DNA from: a bacterium
GTDB taxonomy: Bacteria > Hydrothermota > UBA3073 > JACQXS01 > JAQTXJ01
Reading direction: 5' to 3'
Assembly (NCBI GenBank): GCA_028688815.1
Contig: JAQTXJ010000020.1
Location: 1 to 38,249 of the forward strand
Length of the DNA stretch: 38,249 bases
The position numbers and the translations under genes were made by a program. Positions 23,099 to 30,834 of the stretch are shown in pieces (position 1 is the first letter of the stretch; each line of letters starts with the position of its first letter). Below the pieces are notes generated by a model. The model made no database searches and was not told the DNA's origin. It saw only the letters and a program-made list of their open reading frames with translations.

Positions 23099-24146
23099 AA
23101 CTAATTGCAGGTTTTACAAAGGAGATATTCCTTGTAAATTCCATAAAGAAAAGGGAGTTCATTGTGACAATTGTGAATATTATAAAAAGGTATCAAAAAG
23201 AATTCTCATAATAAAATTCGGCGCAGCAGGAGACGTTATAAGAACAACTCCAATTTTAAGAAGACTCAAAGGCATATATCCCGATAGTGAGATTACGTGG
23301 TTGAGTATATTTCCGGAACTTTTGCCTTCTATCGTAGATTATCCTTTGAAGTTTGAGCTTTCAAACGTCGTATCTCTTTTAGGAGACAAATTTGATATAC
23401 TTTACAATCTTGATAAAGACAAGGAAACTTGTTCCCTTGCTAATCTTATTTCTGCGGATATAAAAAAAGGTTTTATCCTTAAAGATGGAAAATGCAGTCC
23501 TATTGATAAAGATGCCGAACATAAGTTTTCAACGGGATTGTGGGATGACATAGAAAAAGCTAATAAAAAACATTATGTCGAGGAAATATTTGAAGTTTGC
23601 GGATTTAGTTTTTCAGGCGAGAAATATATTCTTGAACTTAAAGGTAGGGCTCCGGAACTCCCGAAATTAAAAGGTCGCATAGTAGGATTAAATACGGGAT
23701 GCGGAGGCAGGTGGGAAACTCGTAACTGGAGTGAAGAAAATTGGGTAACATTAGCTAAAAAATTAAAAAGTACCGGTTTTGTTCCTCTTCTTTTGGGGGG
23801 ACTACAGGAAGACGAAAAAAATAAGAGGATAAAAACAAAAAGCGGAGCAGAATACTGGGGGGCTTTCAGTTTAAAGGATTTTCTTTGGGTCGTAAATATG
23901 TGCGAAGTTGTTGTTACACAGGTAACTATGGCTTTACACATAGCGATAGGATTTGAAAAGAAAATAATACTTCTGAATAATATTTTCAACAGAAATGAGT
24001 TTGAATTATATGGGCTTGGAGAGATTATTGAACCTGAATTGGATTGTTTGGGATGTTATAAAAGTAAATGTGAAAAGGATTGTATGTCAATTATTTTGCC
24101 GGAAAAAGTTCTTGAGAAGTGTATGAAATTATATGAAACCAGATAA
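23088..24146 (+). CDS. GT9-family (heptosyltransferase-like) glycosyltransferase
   Basis: The 352-residue protein has the GT9 pattern: KRILIIKFGAAGDVIRTTPILRRLKGIYPDSEITWL near the N-terminus, VGLNTGCGGRWETRNWSEENWVTLAKKL as the donor-site entry, LLLGGLQEDEKN and a DCLGC-type C-terminal cysteine set. GT9 enzymes such as WaaC and WaaF transfer heptose or similar sugars from ADP- or nucleotide-activated donors. The N-terminal Cys pattern C7-x8-C16-x9-C26-x2-C29 (RFYKGDIPCKFH, HCDNC) is likely a small metal-binding lead and recurs in GT9 proteins I have seen in modification clusters. It overlaps the upstream gene by 11 bp and the downstream gene by 14 bp, so these three are translated as a unit. 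Confidence 0.9.
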   Translation: MKIKTNCRFYKGDIPCKFHKEKGVHCDNCEYYKKVSKRILIIKFGAAGDVIRTTPILRRLKGIYPDSEITWLSIFPELLPSIVDYPLKFELSNVVSLLGDKFDILYNLDKDKETCSLANLISADIKKGFILKDGKCSPIDKDAEHKFSTGLWDDIEKANKKHYVEEIFEVCGFSFSGEKYILELKGRAPELPKLKGRIVGLNTGCGGRWETRNWSEENWVTLAKKLKSTGFVPLLLGGLQEDEKNKRIKTKSGAEYWGAFSLKDFLWVVNMCEVVVTQVTMALHIAIGFEKKIILLNNIFNRNEFELYGLGEIIEPELDCLGCYKSKCEKDCMSIILPEKVLEKCMKLYETR

Positions 24147-27100
24147 AAACAGACCGGTTATAATCACTATCCCTACGTGGAATAGAGCTGATTTATTAAA
24201 GAATTGTATTGAAAGTATTTTTGAGAATACCAAAACTCCTTATTATAGAATATGCGTATTTGACCAGGCGAGTACGGATGGGACTAAAGAATATTTGGAA
24301 AGTTTGGGAAATAAAGTCGATGTGATTTATAGTCCTGAGAATATAGGTTTTGTGCTATCTATGAATCAGGTTATGAGAACATATGCCAAAAATGACATAT
24401 TGTTGTTAAATAATGATACATTAGTTCATAACGGATGGCTTGAAGGATTGATTGAATGCGCGTATAGTTCCGAAGACATTGGTATCGTCGCCCCGAAGTT
24501 TATTTATCCTACCGGTGTTATAAATGAAGCCGGGGGAGGAAATATTTTTAGATATGGGGCAACGAGAAATATCGGCAGGGGAGATAATCCCGATAAACCA
24601 AAATATAATCATCAGAGAGAGATTGATTATTCTTCGGGCGCTTGTATGTATATTAAAAGAAGTACGTTAGACAGAACCGGTGAATTTGATGAGTTATTTT
24701 GCCCCTGCTATTTTGAGGATGTTGATTTGTGTTTTAGAAGCAGAGAAGTAGGGCTTAGGGTAATGTATCAACCTAAAAGCCTTGTTACTCATATAGAAGG
24801 TGGAACAGCAGGAACGGATGTGAAATCCGGGATGAAAAAATATCAGGAAGTTAATAGGGAAAAGTTTATTAATAAATGGGAAAAAGTTTTAAGTGACTAT
24901 AAGAGCGCTCTTTATAAAGTTCCGTCAGAAAAAGAACAAATATTAATAATCGCTGAATATCCACCCTGGTATGATGCATCATCAGGTGGATTGAGACTAT
25001 ATCAAAAAATAAATATATTAAAGAAATATTATGATGTTGTATTTATAGTGGAAGATTTACTTGGATATGAAAAATATGTAGACAAATTGGAAGAATTGGA
25101 TGTAGCCGTTTTTCATTGTGATTTAAAACGGCATGTGAGTGGAATTTATGATCCTCTTTTCCCCGAAGGAATTCAAGCACTGCTTACTTTTAATAAATTT
25201 AAGTTAGTTTCACTTGAATTTTATAATGTTGCGGACAGATGGATAGATTTTATCAGGAAGTTTTCTCCACAAAGTGTTACGTTGCTTGATAGTCACGATG
25301 TGCATTTTATGAGAGAACTCCGGAAAGCAGAAATTGCAGGAGTCCCTAGCCTTTTTAGAAAAGCGGCATATAATAAAATTAAAGAGTTAGCGACTTATGA
25401 AAAAATGGATGTAGTTACAACCGTTTGCGAAACCGATAGAGAAGCACTTTTGACGGAATCTCCCAATTTGGATATAAGAATTTTGCCCAATACGCATAAA
25501 ATCGCAGAAGATGTTCCCGGAAGGGAAAACAGGAAGGATATTTTGTTTGTAGGAGGTTTTTTACATACTCCTAATGTAGATGCAGTGTTATATTTTTGCA
25601 AAGAGATATTTCCTTTAATTAAGAAGAAATTACCCGATATAAAGTTTTTTATAGTTGGCAATGCTCCTCCTCCCGAAGTTAGAGTGTATGAGTCTGAAGA
25701 TATTATCGTAACGGGATATGTGCCTGATACTAAAATATATCTTGATTCCTGTTGCATTTCGGTTGCGCCTTTAACTTATGGCGCAGGGATGAAAGGTAAA
25801 GTTACTGAAGCTCTCGCGAATGGTATTCCTGTGGTTACTACATCAATTGGAGCGGAGGGGATTGGAATAGAAAATGGTAAGCATGCTTTAATTGCAGATA
25901 CGCCAGAAAGTTTTGCCGAGAATATAATTAAACTATATAATGATAAGGAATTGTGGGAAAAACTATCCTGTAACGGGAAAGCACTTATTAAAGATAATTA
26001 TAGTGTGGAAATGGTAGAAAAAAGATTAGTCCAGCTTGGAAATACATTGCCTGAACCGAAAGAAAAATACCCGGAACGGTTTAAAGTTTCTTACGGCTCT
26101 TCGCTATTGTCTCATTTGTTAAATGAACTCACCATAATTTTTATTGTAACGGAGGACAATGAGGTATCGAAAGTTTCCATAGAAAATTTATTGATTAACT
26201 CGGATGATAAATCATCAGACATACTAATTGCAACAAAAAGCGAAAAAATTGCCAGAGAGTTAGAACGGGATTCTAAATTCTATATTAAATATGAAAATGA
26301 GCAAGAACTGGATAATATTACAAATTATATATTACAAAATCTTTCGGGTAAGTATATTGCTATACTTGATAGTAGTGTTATTGTTTCGTTAAGATGGGAT
26401 AAACATTTAATAAATCACCTAAATAGGAAGAAAGACGCGGGGATAGTTATCCCCAGTAGTTTGCCTTTCAAGTATAATTTTATATATGAATTTGAAAATG
26501 ATGTATGGGAAAATTATAAGAAATACAGAAATGAAAAAACTGTAGTTCAGAACATAAATGTTCCTTGTATGATTATTAAGAAGGAAATTATACCAAAGGA
26601 ATGTAAGAATTTGCAAGAAATTATATTGGGCATAATAAACAAAGGATATAAGATTATAGAAGCTAAAGATACTGCCGTATGGCATATAAAACCTGATTTA
26701 ATGGATAAAATTAAAGTTAAGTTTACGTATCCCGAGGAAAAACTTTTATCGGTAGTCATCCCTTCTTATAATAACAAAGAAATTTTACTTAAATGTATTG
26801 ATTCGTTTGCCAATCAGGATGGTATTAATTCCGATGACTTGGAGATTATCGTAGTTGACGATGGTTCTACGGATGGGACTATTGATGCCATTAAAGGATT
26901 AAAAGTCCCATGTGACTTTAAGCATTATGTACAATCCCATAAAAGTCAATCTGCTGCTACAAATAAGGGGATACAAGAAGCTAAAGGAAAATTCATTTTG
27001 CTTTCATGTCAGGATGTAATTGCAAAAAAAGATTTAATAAAGCAACATTTAAATACTCATCAAGAATATTCGGGTGGTAATGTAGTGGTATTAGGGTATA

Positions 27101-28263
27101 TCCAGAGACATTCTGAAATAGAGGAATCGCATTTTATAAACTATATAGAAAATAGGGATATTCAGTTTGCTTATGAGAGCATTGAATCTTCCGACAATGT
27201 TGAGTTTAGGTATTTTTATGCCCCGAATGTATCATTAAGAAGAAAAGCTTTTGAAGAGGCGGGTTTGTTTGACGAAAGTTTGAAATATGGATGGCAAGAT
27301 TCGGAATTAGGTTTAAGATTAACCCTAAATAAATACAGAATAGTTTATAATGCCGATGCTATCGTTTATCATTATCATAAACAGGAGTTGAAAAGTTATA
27401 TTCAAAGACAGGTAAAAGTAGGGGAGAGTTTTGGCATTTTGTCTTATAAATGTCCGCATACCGATATGTGGAGTCTGGAAGAAGCGAAAAGAAGATGTTT
27501 ATGTGATTTTTATAACAGGGAAGAATTAGTAAAATATACCGAAAATATTGTATCCAAACTGGAGCAGTTATCAGAAAAAGAATTAGAAAGTTACAAGTTC
27601 AGCAGGGATCCGCTTTTAGAGACTTGCTACGCCCTTATTTTAAATTATTATTATGCAAAAGGGATTGATGGGGTTATTAGCTGGTATGAAGGAAAAGATT
27701 GGATAAAAAAGTTTATTGAAGAAAAAGAAATGAAAGTGGAAAAAATAAACAAAGAAAATGATGCATTGAAATATCTTATAGAAAGCGCTGTTAGTGCAGG
27801 AGAAGTAGGGTTCAAAAAGGCTATTGAAAATGTAATTTTTGCGAGCAAGCTTATTCCAAATTCTCCATTGCCGTACTATTTTCTTGGAGAATATTATTTA
27901 AAACTTGAAAAGTATCAAGAGGCAGAAAACTCTTTTAAAAATGGGATTGAAAGAATAGGCACACTTTATCCGGAAGTAATTATTCTACCTCAAGAAGAAG
28001 AGGCGTATTATTATTTCCAACTTGCTATGGTTTTTATGCAGCAAAAGAACTTTAATAAGCCGATTAAGATACTTGAAAAGTTAATATCGGAAGGAAGGCT
28101 TACAGAGGCATTTAAAAAGGTGATTGCATATAAAATTTTAAGCACTTGCTATAGAGTAATAGGGGAAAAAGATAAATCTATTAGATTTGCACAGGAATCG
28201 GAAAGATTGAATAGAGAAGTAAAGATTATTAAAGAAAATAAAACTTTAAAAAATGATAACTAA
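24133..28263 (+). CDS. Giant multi-domain glycosyltransferase: GT2, GT4, degenerate GT2, GT2, TPR
   Basis: The 1376-residue protein contains five parts. A GT2 domain (about 8-255) has IITIPTWNRADLLKNCIESI, NIGFVLSMNQ, the acidic metal site LLLNNDTLVHNGW and a CYFEDVDLCFR catalytic region. A GT-B/GT4 domain (about 270-640) starts ILIIAEYPPWYDASSGG and has GAGMKGKVTEALANGIPVVTT. A third GT2-like domain (about 665-865) appears degenerate: it keeps the fold's end (PCMIIKKEI, AVWHIKPDL) but lacks a clear DxD. A fourth GT2 domain (about 870-1120) has LSVVIPSYNNKEILLKCIDSF, VVDDGSTDG and GWQDSELGLRLTLNKY. TPR repeats (about 1225-1370) end the chain. Such a chain could add two or three sugars in a row. 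It is soluble, with no membrane helix, and overlaps the GT9 gene by 14 bp. Confidence 0.9.
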   Translation: MKPDKNRPVIITIPTWNRADLLKNCIESIFENTKTPYYRICVFDQASTDGTKEYLESLGNKVDVIYSPENIGFVLSMNQVMRTYAKNDILLLNNDTLVHNGWLEGLIECAYSSEDIGIVAPKFIYPTGVINEAGGGNIFRYGATRNIGRGDNPDKPKYNHQREIDYSSGACMYIKRSTLDRTGEFDELFCPCYFEDVDLCFRSREVGLRVMYQPKSLVTHIEGGTAGTDVKSGMKKYQEVNREKFINKWEKVLSDYKSALYKVPSEKEQILIIAEYPPWYDASSGGLRLYQKINILKKYYDVVFIVEDLLGYEKYVDKLEELDVAVFHCDLKRHVSGIYDPLFPEGIQALLTFNKFKLVSLEFYNVADRWIDFIRKFSPQSVTLLDSHDVHFMRELRKAEIAGVPSLFRKAAYNKIKELATYEKMDVVTTVCETDREALLTESPNLDIRILPNTHKIAEDVPGRENRKDILFVGGFLHTPNVDAVLYFCKEIFPLIKKKLPDIKFFIVGNAPPPEVRVYESEDIIVTGYVPDTKIYLDSCCISVAPLTYGAGMKGKVTEALANGIPVVTTSIGAEGIGIENGKHALIADTPESFAENIIKLYNDKELWEKLSCNGKALIKDNYSVEMVEKRLVQLGNTLPEPKEKYPERFKVSYGSSLLSHLLNELTIIFIVTEDNEVSKVSIENLLINSDDKSSDILIATKSEKIARELERDSKFYIKYENEQELDNITNYILQNLSGKYIAILDSSVIVSLRWDKHLINHLNRKKDAGIVIPSSLPFKYNFIYEFENDVWENYKKYRNEKTVVQNINVPCMIIKKEIIPKECKNLQEIILGIINKGYKIIEAKDTAVWHIKPDLMDKIKVKFTYPEEKLLSVVIPSYNNKEILLKCIDSFANQDGINSDDLEIIVVDDGSTDGTIDAIKGLKVPCDFKHYVQSHKSQSAATNKGIQEAKGKFILLSCQDVIAKKDLIKQHLNTHQEYSGGNVVVLGYIQRHSEIEESHFINYIENRDIQFAYESIESSDNVEFRYFYAPNVSLRRKAFEEAGLFDESLKYGWQDSELGLRLTLNKYRIVYNADAIVYHYHKQELKSYIQRQVKVGESFGILSYKCPHTDMWSLEEAKRRCLCDFYNREELVKYTENIVSKLEQLSEKELESYKFSRDPLLETCYALILNYYYAKGIDGVISWYEGKDWIKKFIEEKEMKVEKINKENDALKYLIESAVSAGEVGFKKAIENVIFASKLIPNSPLPYYFLGEYYLKLEKYQEAENSFKNGIERIGTLYPEVIILPQEEEAYYYFQLAMVFMQQKNFNKPIKILEKLISEGRLTEAFKKVIAYKILSTCYRVIGEKDKSIRFAQESERLNREVKIIKENKTLKNDN

Positions 28264-28269
28264 TAAACA

Positions 28270-28344
28270 ATGGGCAGAAAATTAGCTGTAATAGGAGGGA
28301 ATGTTCATATCTCATATTACATATATTGTCGAAAATCCTTATGA
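28270..28344 (+). pseudogene. Possible relic gene start after the giant glycosyltransferase
   Basis: A 24-codon frame, MGRKLAVIGGNVHISYYIY and a few more residues, looks like the first strand and turn of a Rossmann-like protein but ends at once. It lies seven bases after the giant glycosyltransferase stop. It could be the stub of a deleted gene or chance. Confidence 0.2.
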
Positions 28345-28362
28345 ATTATAAAGTTTTGCATT

Positions 28363-28378
28363 TGACACGGAATTTGCT
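28363..28378 (+). promoter_or_regulatory. Second sigma-54-like element, before the small gene at 28418
   Basis: TGACACGGAATTTGCT differs at one base from the element at 11102-11117 and has -24/-12 spacing. The implied transcription start near 28389 leaves a 29-base leader with GGAGG before the ATG at 28418. A sigma-70 reading (TTGACA at 28362-28367 with TATAAC 15 bases later) is also possible but has poor spacing. Confidence 0.55.
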
Positions 28379-28417
28379 ATACTATAACACATATAGATAT
28401 TTAGCTATGGAGGATTT

Positions 28418-28579
28418 ATGAACGGAAACAAAAAAAGAGAAAAGAAATACGGTAAAAAAGTAGCAAAGAGGTGTAAAACGATTCAGAATAAATCAGTAAC
28501 TGATTTATATAATACATCTGAAATAGATGAAATAGCAAGAAACATAGCAATGGTTTTAAGAAGGGAATTCTTAAAGTAA
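28418..28579 (+). CDS. Small basic protein, 53 residues, unknown function
   Basis: An ATG at 28418 with a strong ribosome binding site (TGGAGGATTT just upstream) opens 53 codons: a very basic N-terminus (MNGNKKREKKYGKKVAKRCKTIQN), then SVTDLYNTSEIDEIARNIAMVLRREFLK, which should form an amphipathic helix. I do not recognise it. A promoter-like element shared with the island's first operon lies 40-55 bp upstream. The good Shine-Dalgarno, rare in this window, and the placement first in its transcription unit, 67 bp before a TPR protein gene, support a real gene. RNA or DNA binding through the basic N-terminus is a guess. It is too short for most automatic annotation. Confidence 0.6.
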   Translation: MNGNKKREKKYGKKVAKRCKTIQNKSVTDLYNTSEIDEIARNIAMVLRREFLK

Positions 28580-28646
28580 ATAGAATAAGGGATTAGAAGC
28601 TTTTGGGTAGGCTGGTAAATATCCCGAATGGAGTGAAGGAGGTAGG

Positions 28647-29261
28647 ATGGATACAAAAAAAAGTAAATCTTCAAAGAAACAAATGCCTAACACAAATTTT
28701 GAAAAACCAGACAAAATGATTGAACAAGCTATAAAACTCTTAAAAACCGGAAAAGTTGACGAAGCAGAAAAAAAATTCAAGGAGATAAGTAAGGAATATC
28801 CTGACTTTGTCCAACCGTATATAGGCCTTGGTAATATATATTCAATAAAAAAGGATTCTAAAAAAGCAATTGAATTCTATCAGAAGGCGCTTGATATTGA
28901 GCCTTCAACAGAAATATATAGCAATATCGGAACTTTATATTTTATCCAGGGAGATAAGAAAAAAGCTGAGAATTTTTTTCACTCTGCAATTGCTATGGAT
29001 GATAATAATATATGTGCAAAGAAAAACCTTGCAGATGTGTATTTTGAACTCGGTAAATATGAACAGGCAATTCCTCTTTATGAGGCGGGGTTATTAAAAC
29101 AACCCGAAGTTGAGTCATTAATAGCGCTTGCTAATTGTTATTTTAAGATGGGTAAATACGAATCAGCTAAAATAGGATATGAGAAAGTTTTAAAAGTTGA
29201 ACCGGATAATAAAACAGCTAAAGAAAATCTTAAAATAGTTAATAAAGAATTGAGTAAGTAA
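28647..29261 (+). CDS. TPR-repeat protein
   Basis: The 204-residue protein has a short Lys/Ser-rich lead (1-20), then about five tetratricopeptide repeats with the usual spacing of small and large residues: AIKLLKTGKVDEAEKKFKEI, GLGNIYSIKKDSKKAIEFYQKALDIEP, NIGTLYFIQGDKKKAENFF, NLADVYFELGKYEQAIPLYEAGL and ALANCYFKMGKYESAKIGYEKVLKVEPD. It has no enzyme domain, membrane helix or signal peptide, so it is probably a cytoplasmic scaffold. An AGGAGG four bases before the ATG supports the start. As the only TPR protein here without a catalytic domain, it could hold together the TPR-bearing enzymes of the island. That is inference. Confidence 0.9.
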   Translation: MDTKKSKSSKKQMPNTNFEKPDKMIEQAIKLLKTGKVDEAEKKFKEISKEYPDFVQPYIGLGNIYSIKKDSKKAIEFYQKALDIEPSTEIYSNIGTLYFIQGDKKKAENFFHSAIAMDDNNICAKKNLADVYFELGKYEQAIPLYEAGLLKQPEVESLIALANCYFKMGKYESAKIGYEKVLKVEPDNKTAKENLKIVNKELSK

Positions 29262-29289
29262 GTTAAGAATAGTTATAAATGAAATGTAG

Positions 29290-29309
29290 GGACATCATTT
29301 ATGATGTCC
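29290..29309. repeat. Perfect 9-bp inverted repeat in the gap before the GT2-TPR gene
   Basis: GGACATCAT and ATGATGTCC flank TT. No T-run follows, so it is not a typical terminator. The rest of the 200-bp gap (29262-29461) is AT-rich with no further gene. Confidence 0.5.
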
Positions 29310-29461
29310 GATATTGATAAAAATGGACTTTATTTCACCGTCATAGCAGGGTCCAGAAGCGTGAAATCAAGCCCAGATACCTATCAAATAAAAAAATCCA
29401 ATGGTTACAAACTTTTGGCAGATTTTATGGGGAATAAGTTACATTAAGGGAACTTATAATC

Positions 29462-30679
29462 ATGAATAAAGGCATATCCCTATGTATGATTGTAAAAGAT
29501 GAGGAAAAGAATTTACCAAGATGCCTGGATAGTTTTAAGGACTTAGTAGATGAGATAATAGTAGTAGATACTGGTTCAACTGATAAAACGGTAGAAATAG
29601 CCAAATCATACGGGGCAAAAGTATATTATTTTAAGTGGTGCGATGATTTTTCAGCAGCGAGGAATGAGTCATTAAAATATGTTACAAAAGAATGGATACT
29701 AATTATAGATGCGGATGAATATATAGATTCAGGGAATAAAGAAAAAATCAAACAAGTTCTTCAAAATCCTTTATACAGCGCTTACACCATTAACACTAAA
29801 AATTTTCTTGCTCCTTATAGCCCTATATTTGCGGTGAATACTTTAACAAGGCTTTATAGAAAAATTTCCGGTATTTGTTATAACGGGAAAGTACATAACC
29901 AGATAGAACCTTCAATTAAAAAATTAGGGTTGGGAATAGGAATTACAGATATTTTCATATACCATACAGGATATTTAGCAAAGGACAAAAAAGATGAAAA
30001 AAGAATTAATATGCTAAAAGAATGTTATAATAAAACCCCAACGGACCCTCTTGTTAATTTCTATCTTGGTGAAAAATATGAATCTATGAGTAATTATGAC
30101 ACAGCAATAGAGCATTTTAAAAAAGCAGTTGTTTCACGAATATCAGCCATTTTTTTACCGGGGATGCTTCATATAATTGATATTTATAATAAAAAAGAAT
30201 TGCCTGACGAGGCGCTTAAATGGTTTAGAAAAACATTAAGGGTATATCCGGATGATTTTATGTTACATATTATGGCGTCACAATCTTATAATTTGAAAAA
30301 AGAATATTTAGAAAGTATTAAAGAATTGAAAAATGGAATGAGAAAATTAAATAAACGAAATACCGAGTCGTTATTTAATATGGAAGTATCCCCATCCGTA
30401 ATATATGAAATGATGGGTGGAAATTATGAGTGCCTTGGAATTATTGGCAAAGCTGTTTTTTATTATAAAAAAGCGATTGAAATTACTCCGGATTATCTTA
30501 CTCCATATCTTAAGTTAATAAAATTATACGAACAAAAAAATGAAATTGATAACGCAATAGAATATTTACAAAAGGCTATAAAAATTGAACCGGGACATGG
30601 GTTGTCGGAACATCTGGGAAAACTATTTTTGATTAAAAAAGAATTTGATTTAAACTACTTGCCTAATGCAGACAGATAA
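29462..30679 (+). CDS. GT2-family glycosyltransferase with C-terminal TPRs (first copy)
   Basis: The 405-residue protein has a GT2 domain like that of the SunS/TPR-glycosyltransferase group: ISLCMIVKDEEKNLPRCLDSF, IIVVDTGSTDKTVEIA, the WCDDFSAARNESL stretch and metal site IDADEY. TPR repeats follow from about residue 190 (NFYLGEKYESMSNYDTAIEHFKKAV, AVFYYKKAIEITPDYLTPYLKLIKLYEQ, AIEYLQKAIKIEPGHG). SunS-like enzymes glycosylate peptides, in that case a cysteine; here the acceptor is unknown. Its bases 29472-29712 are identical to 37754-37994 in the last gene of the window, while the rest differs. It sits on its own between a 200-bp gap and hairpins at 30681-30770, so it may be a single-gene unit. 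Confidence 0.92.
   Translation: MNKGISLCMIVKDEEKNLPRCLDSFKDLVDEIIVVDTGSTDKTVEIAKSYGAKVYYFKWCDDFSAARNESLKYVTKEWILIIDADEYIDSGNKEKIKQVLQNPLYSAYTINTKNFLAPYSPIFAVNTLTRLYRKISGICYNGKVHNQIEPSIKKLGLGIGITDIFIYHTGYLAKDKKDEKRINMLKECYNKTPTDPLVNFYLGEKYESMSNYDTAIEHFKKAVVSRISAIFLPGMLHIIDIYNKKELPDEALKWFRKTLRVYPDDFMLHIMASQSYNLKKEYLESIKELKNGMRKLNKRNTESLFNMEVSPSVIYEMMGGNYECLGIIGKAVFYYKKAIEITPDYLTPYLKLIKLYEQKNEIDNAIEYLQKAIKIEPGHGLSEHLGKLFLIKKEFDLNYLPNADR
29472..29712 (+). repeat. 241-bp perfect direct repeat, copy 1
   Basis: Identical base for base to 37754-37994, 8.3 kb away. It covers codons 4-84 of this GT2 gene, from the nucleotide-binding start to the DxD metal motif. Identity stops sharply at both ends, inside coding sequence, which indicates recent gene conversion or segmental duplication. 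Confidence 0.95.
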
Positions 30680-30680
30680 G

Positions 30681-30717
30681 AGCTTGTAATCCTTCATTTT
30701 ATTTAGGATAACAAGCT
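30681..30717 (+). other. Stable hairpin directly after the GT2-TPR gene
   Basis: AGCTTGTAATCCT pairs with AGGATAACAAGCT with one mismatch over 13 bp and an 11-base loop, starting one base after the stop codon. No T-run follows, so it may protect the message end or act with the next hairpin. Confidence 0.5.
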
Positions 30718-30723
30718 ATAATC

Positions 30724-30770
30724 AAACTAAGAGTTTGTTGAAAAATTAGCATTGACAAAACTTAGTTTTT
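30724..30770 (+). terminator. Possible intrinsic terminator
   Basis: AAACTAAG (30724-30731) pairs with CTTAGTTT (30761-30768), and an inner TTTGT/ACAAA pair extends the stem. Five T residues (30766-30770) close it. The T-run partly overlaps the stem, so this is only a candidate. A TTGACA lies within it at 30752-30757 and could be the -35 box of the next unit. Confidence 0.35.
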
Positions 30771-30834
30771 GGGTAGATAAAATAAATATACATATCCCGT
30801 GACAAACTCGGGAGTAGAGTGCCGATTGAGGAAT

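Noticed and set aside
30752-30779. Sigma-70 promoter (TTGACA with TAGATA 16 bases later) before the gene at 30835
   Set aside because: The -35 box is perfect but the -10 box matches at only three positions, and the -35 lies in a candidate terminator stem. Too weak to list as a feature.
30799-30834. GTG start of the GT4-methyltransferase gene at 30799
   Set aside because: The extra 12 residues (MTNSGVECRLRN) have no counterpart in the two other proteins with this N-terminal module. The ATG at 30835 aligns with their starts and has GAGG upstream.
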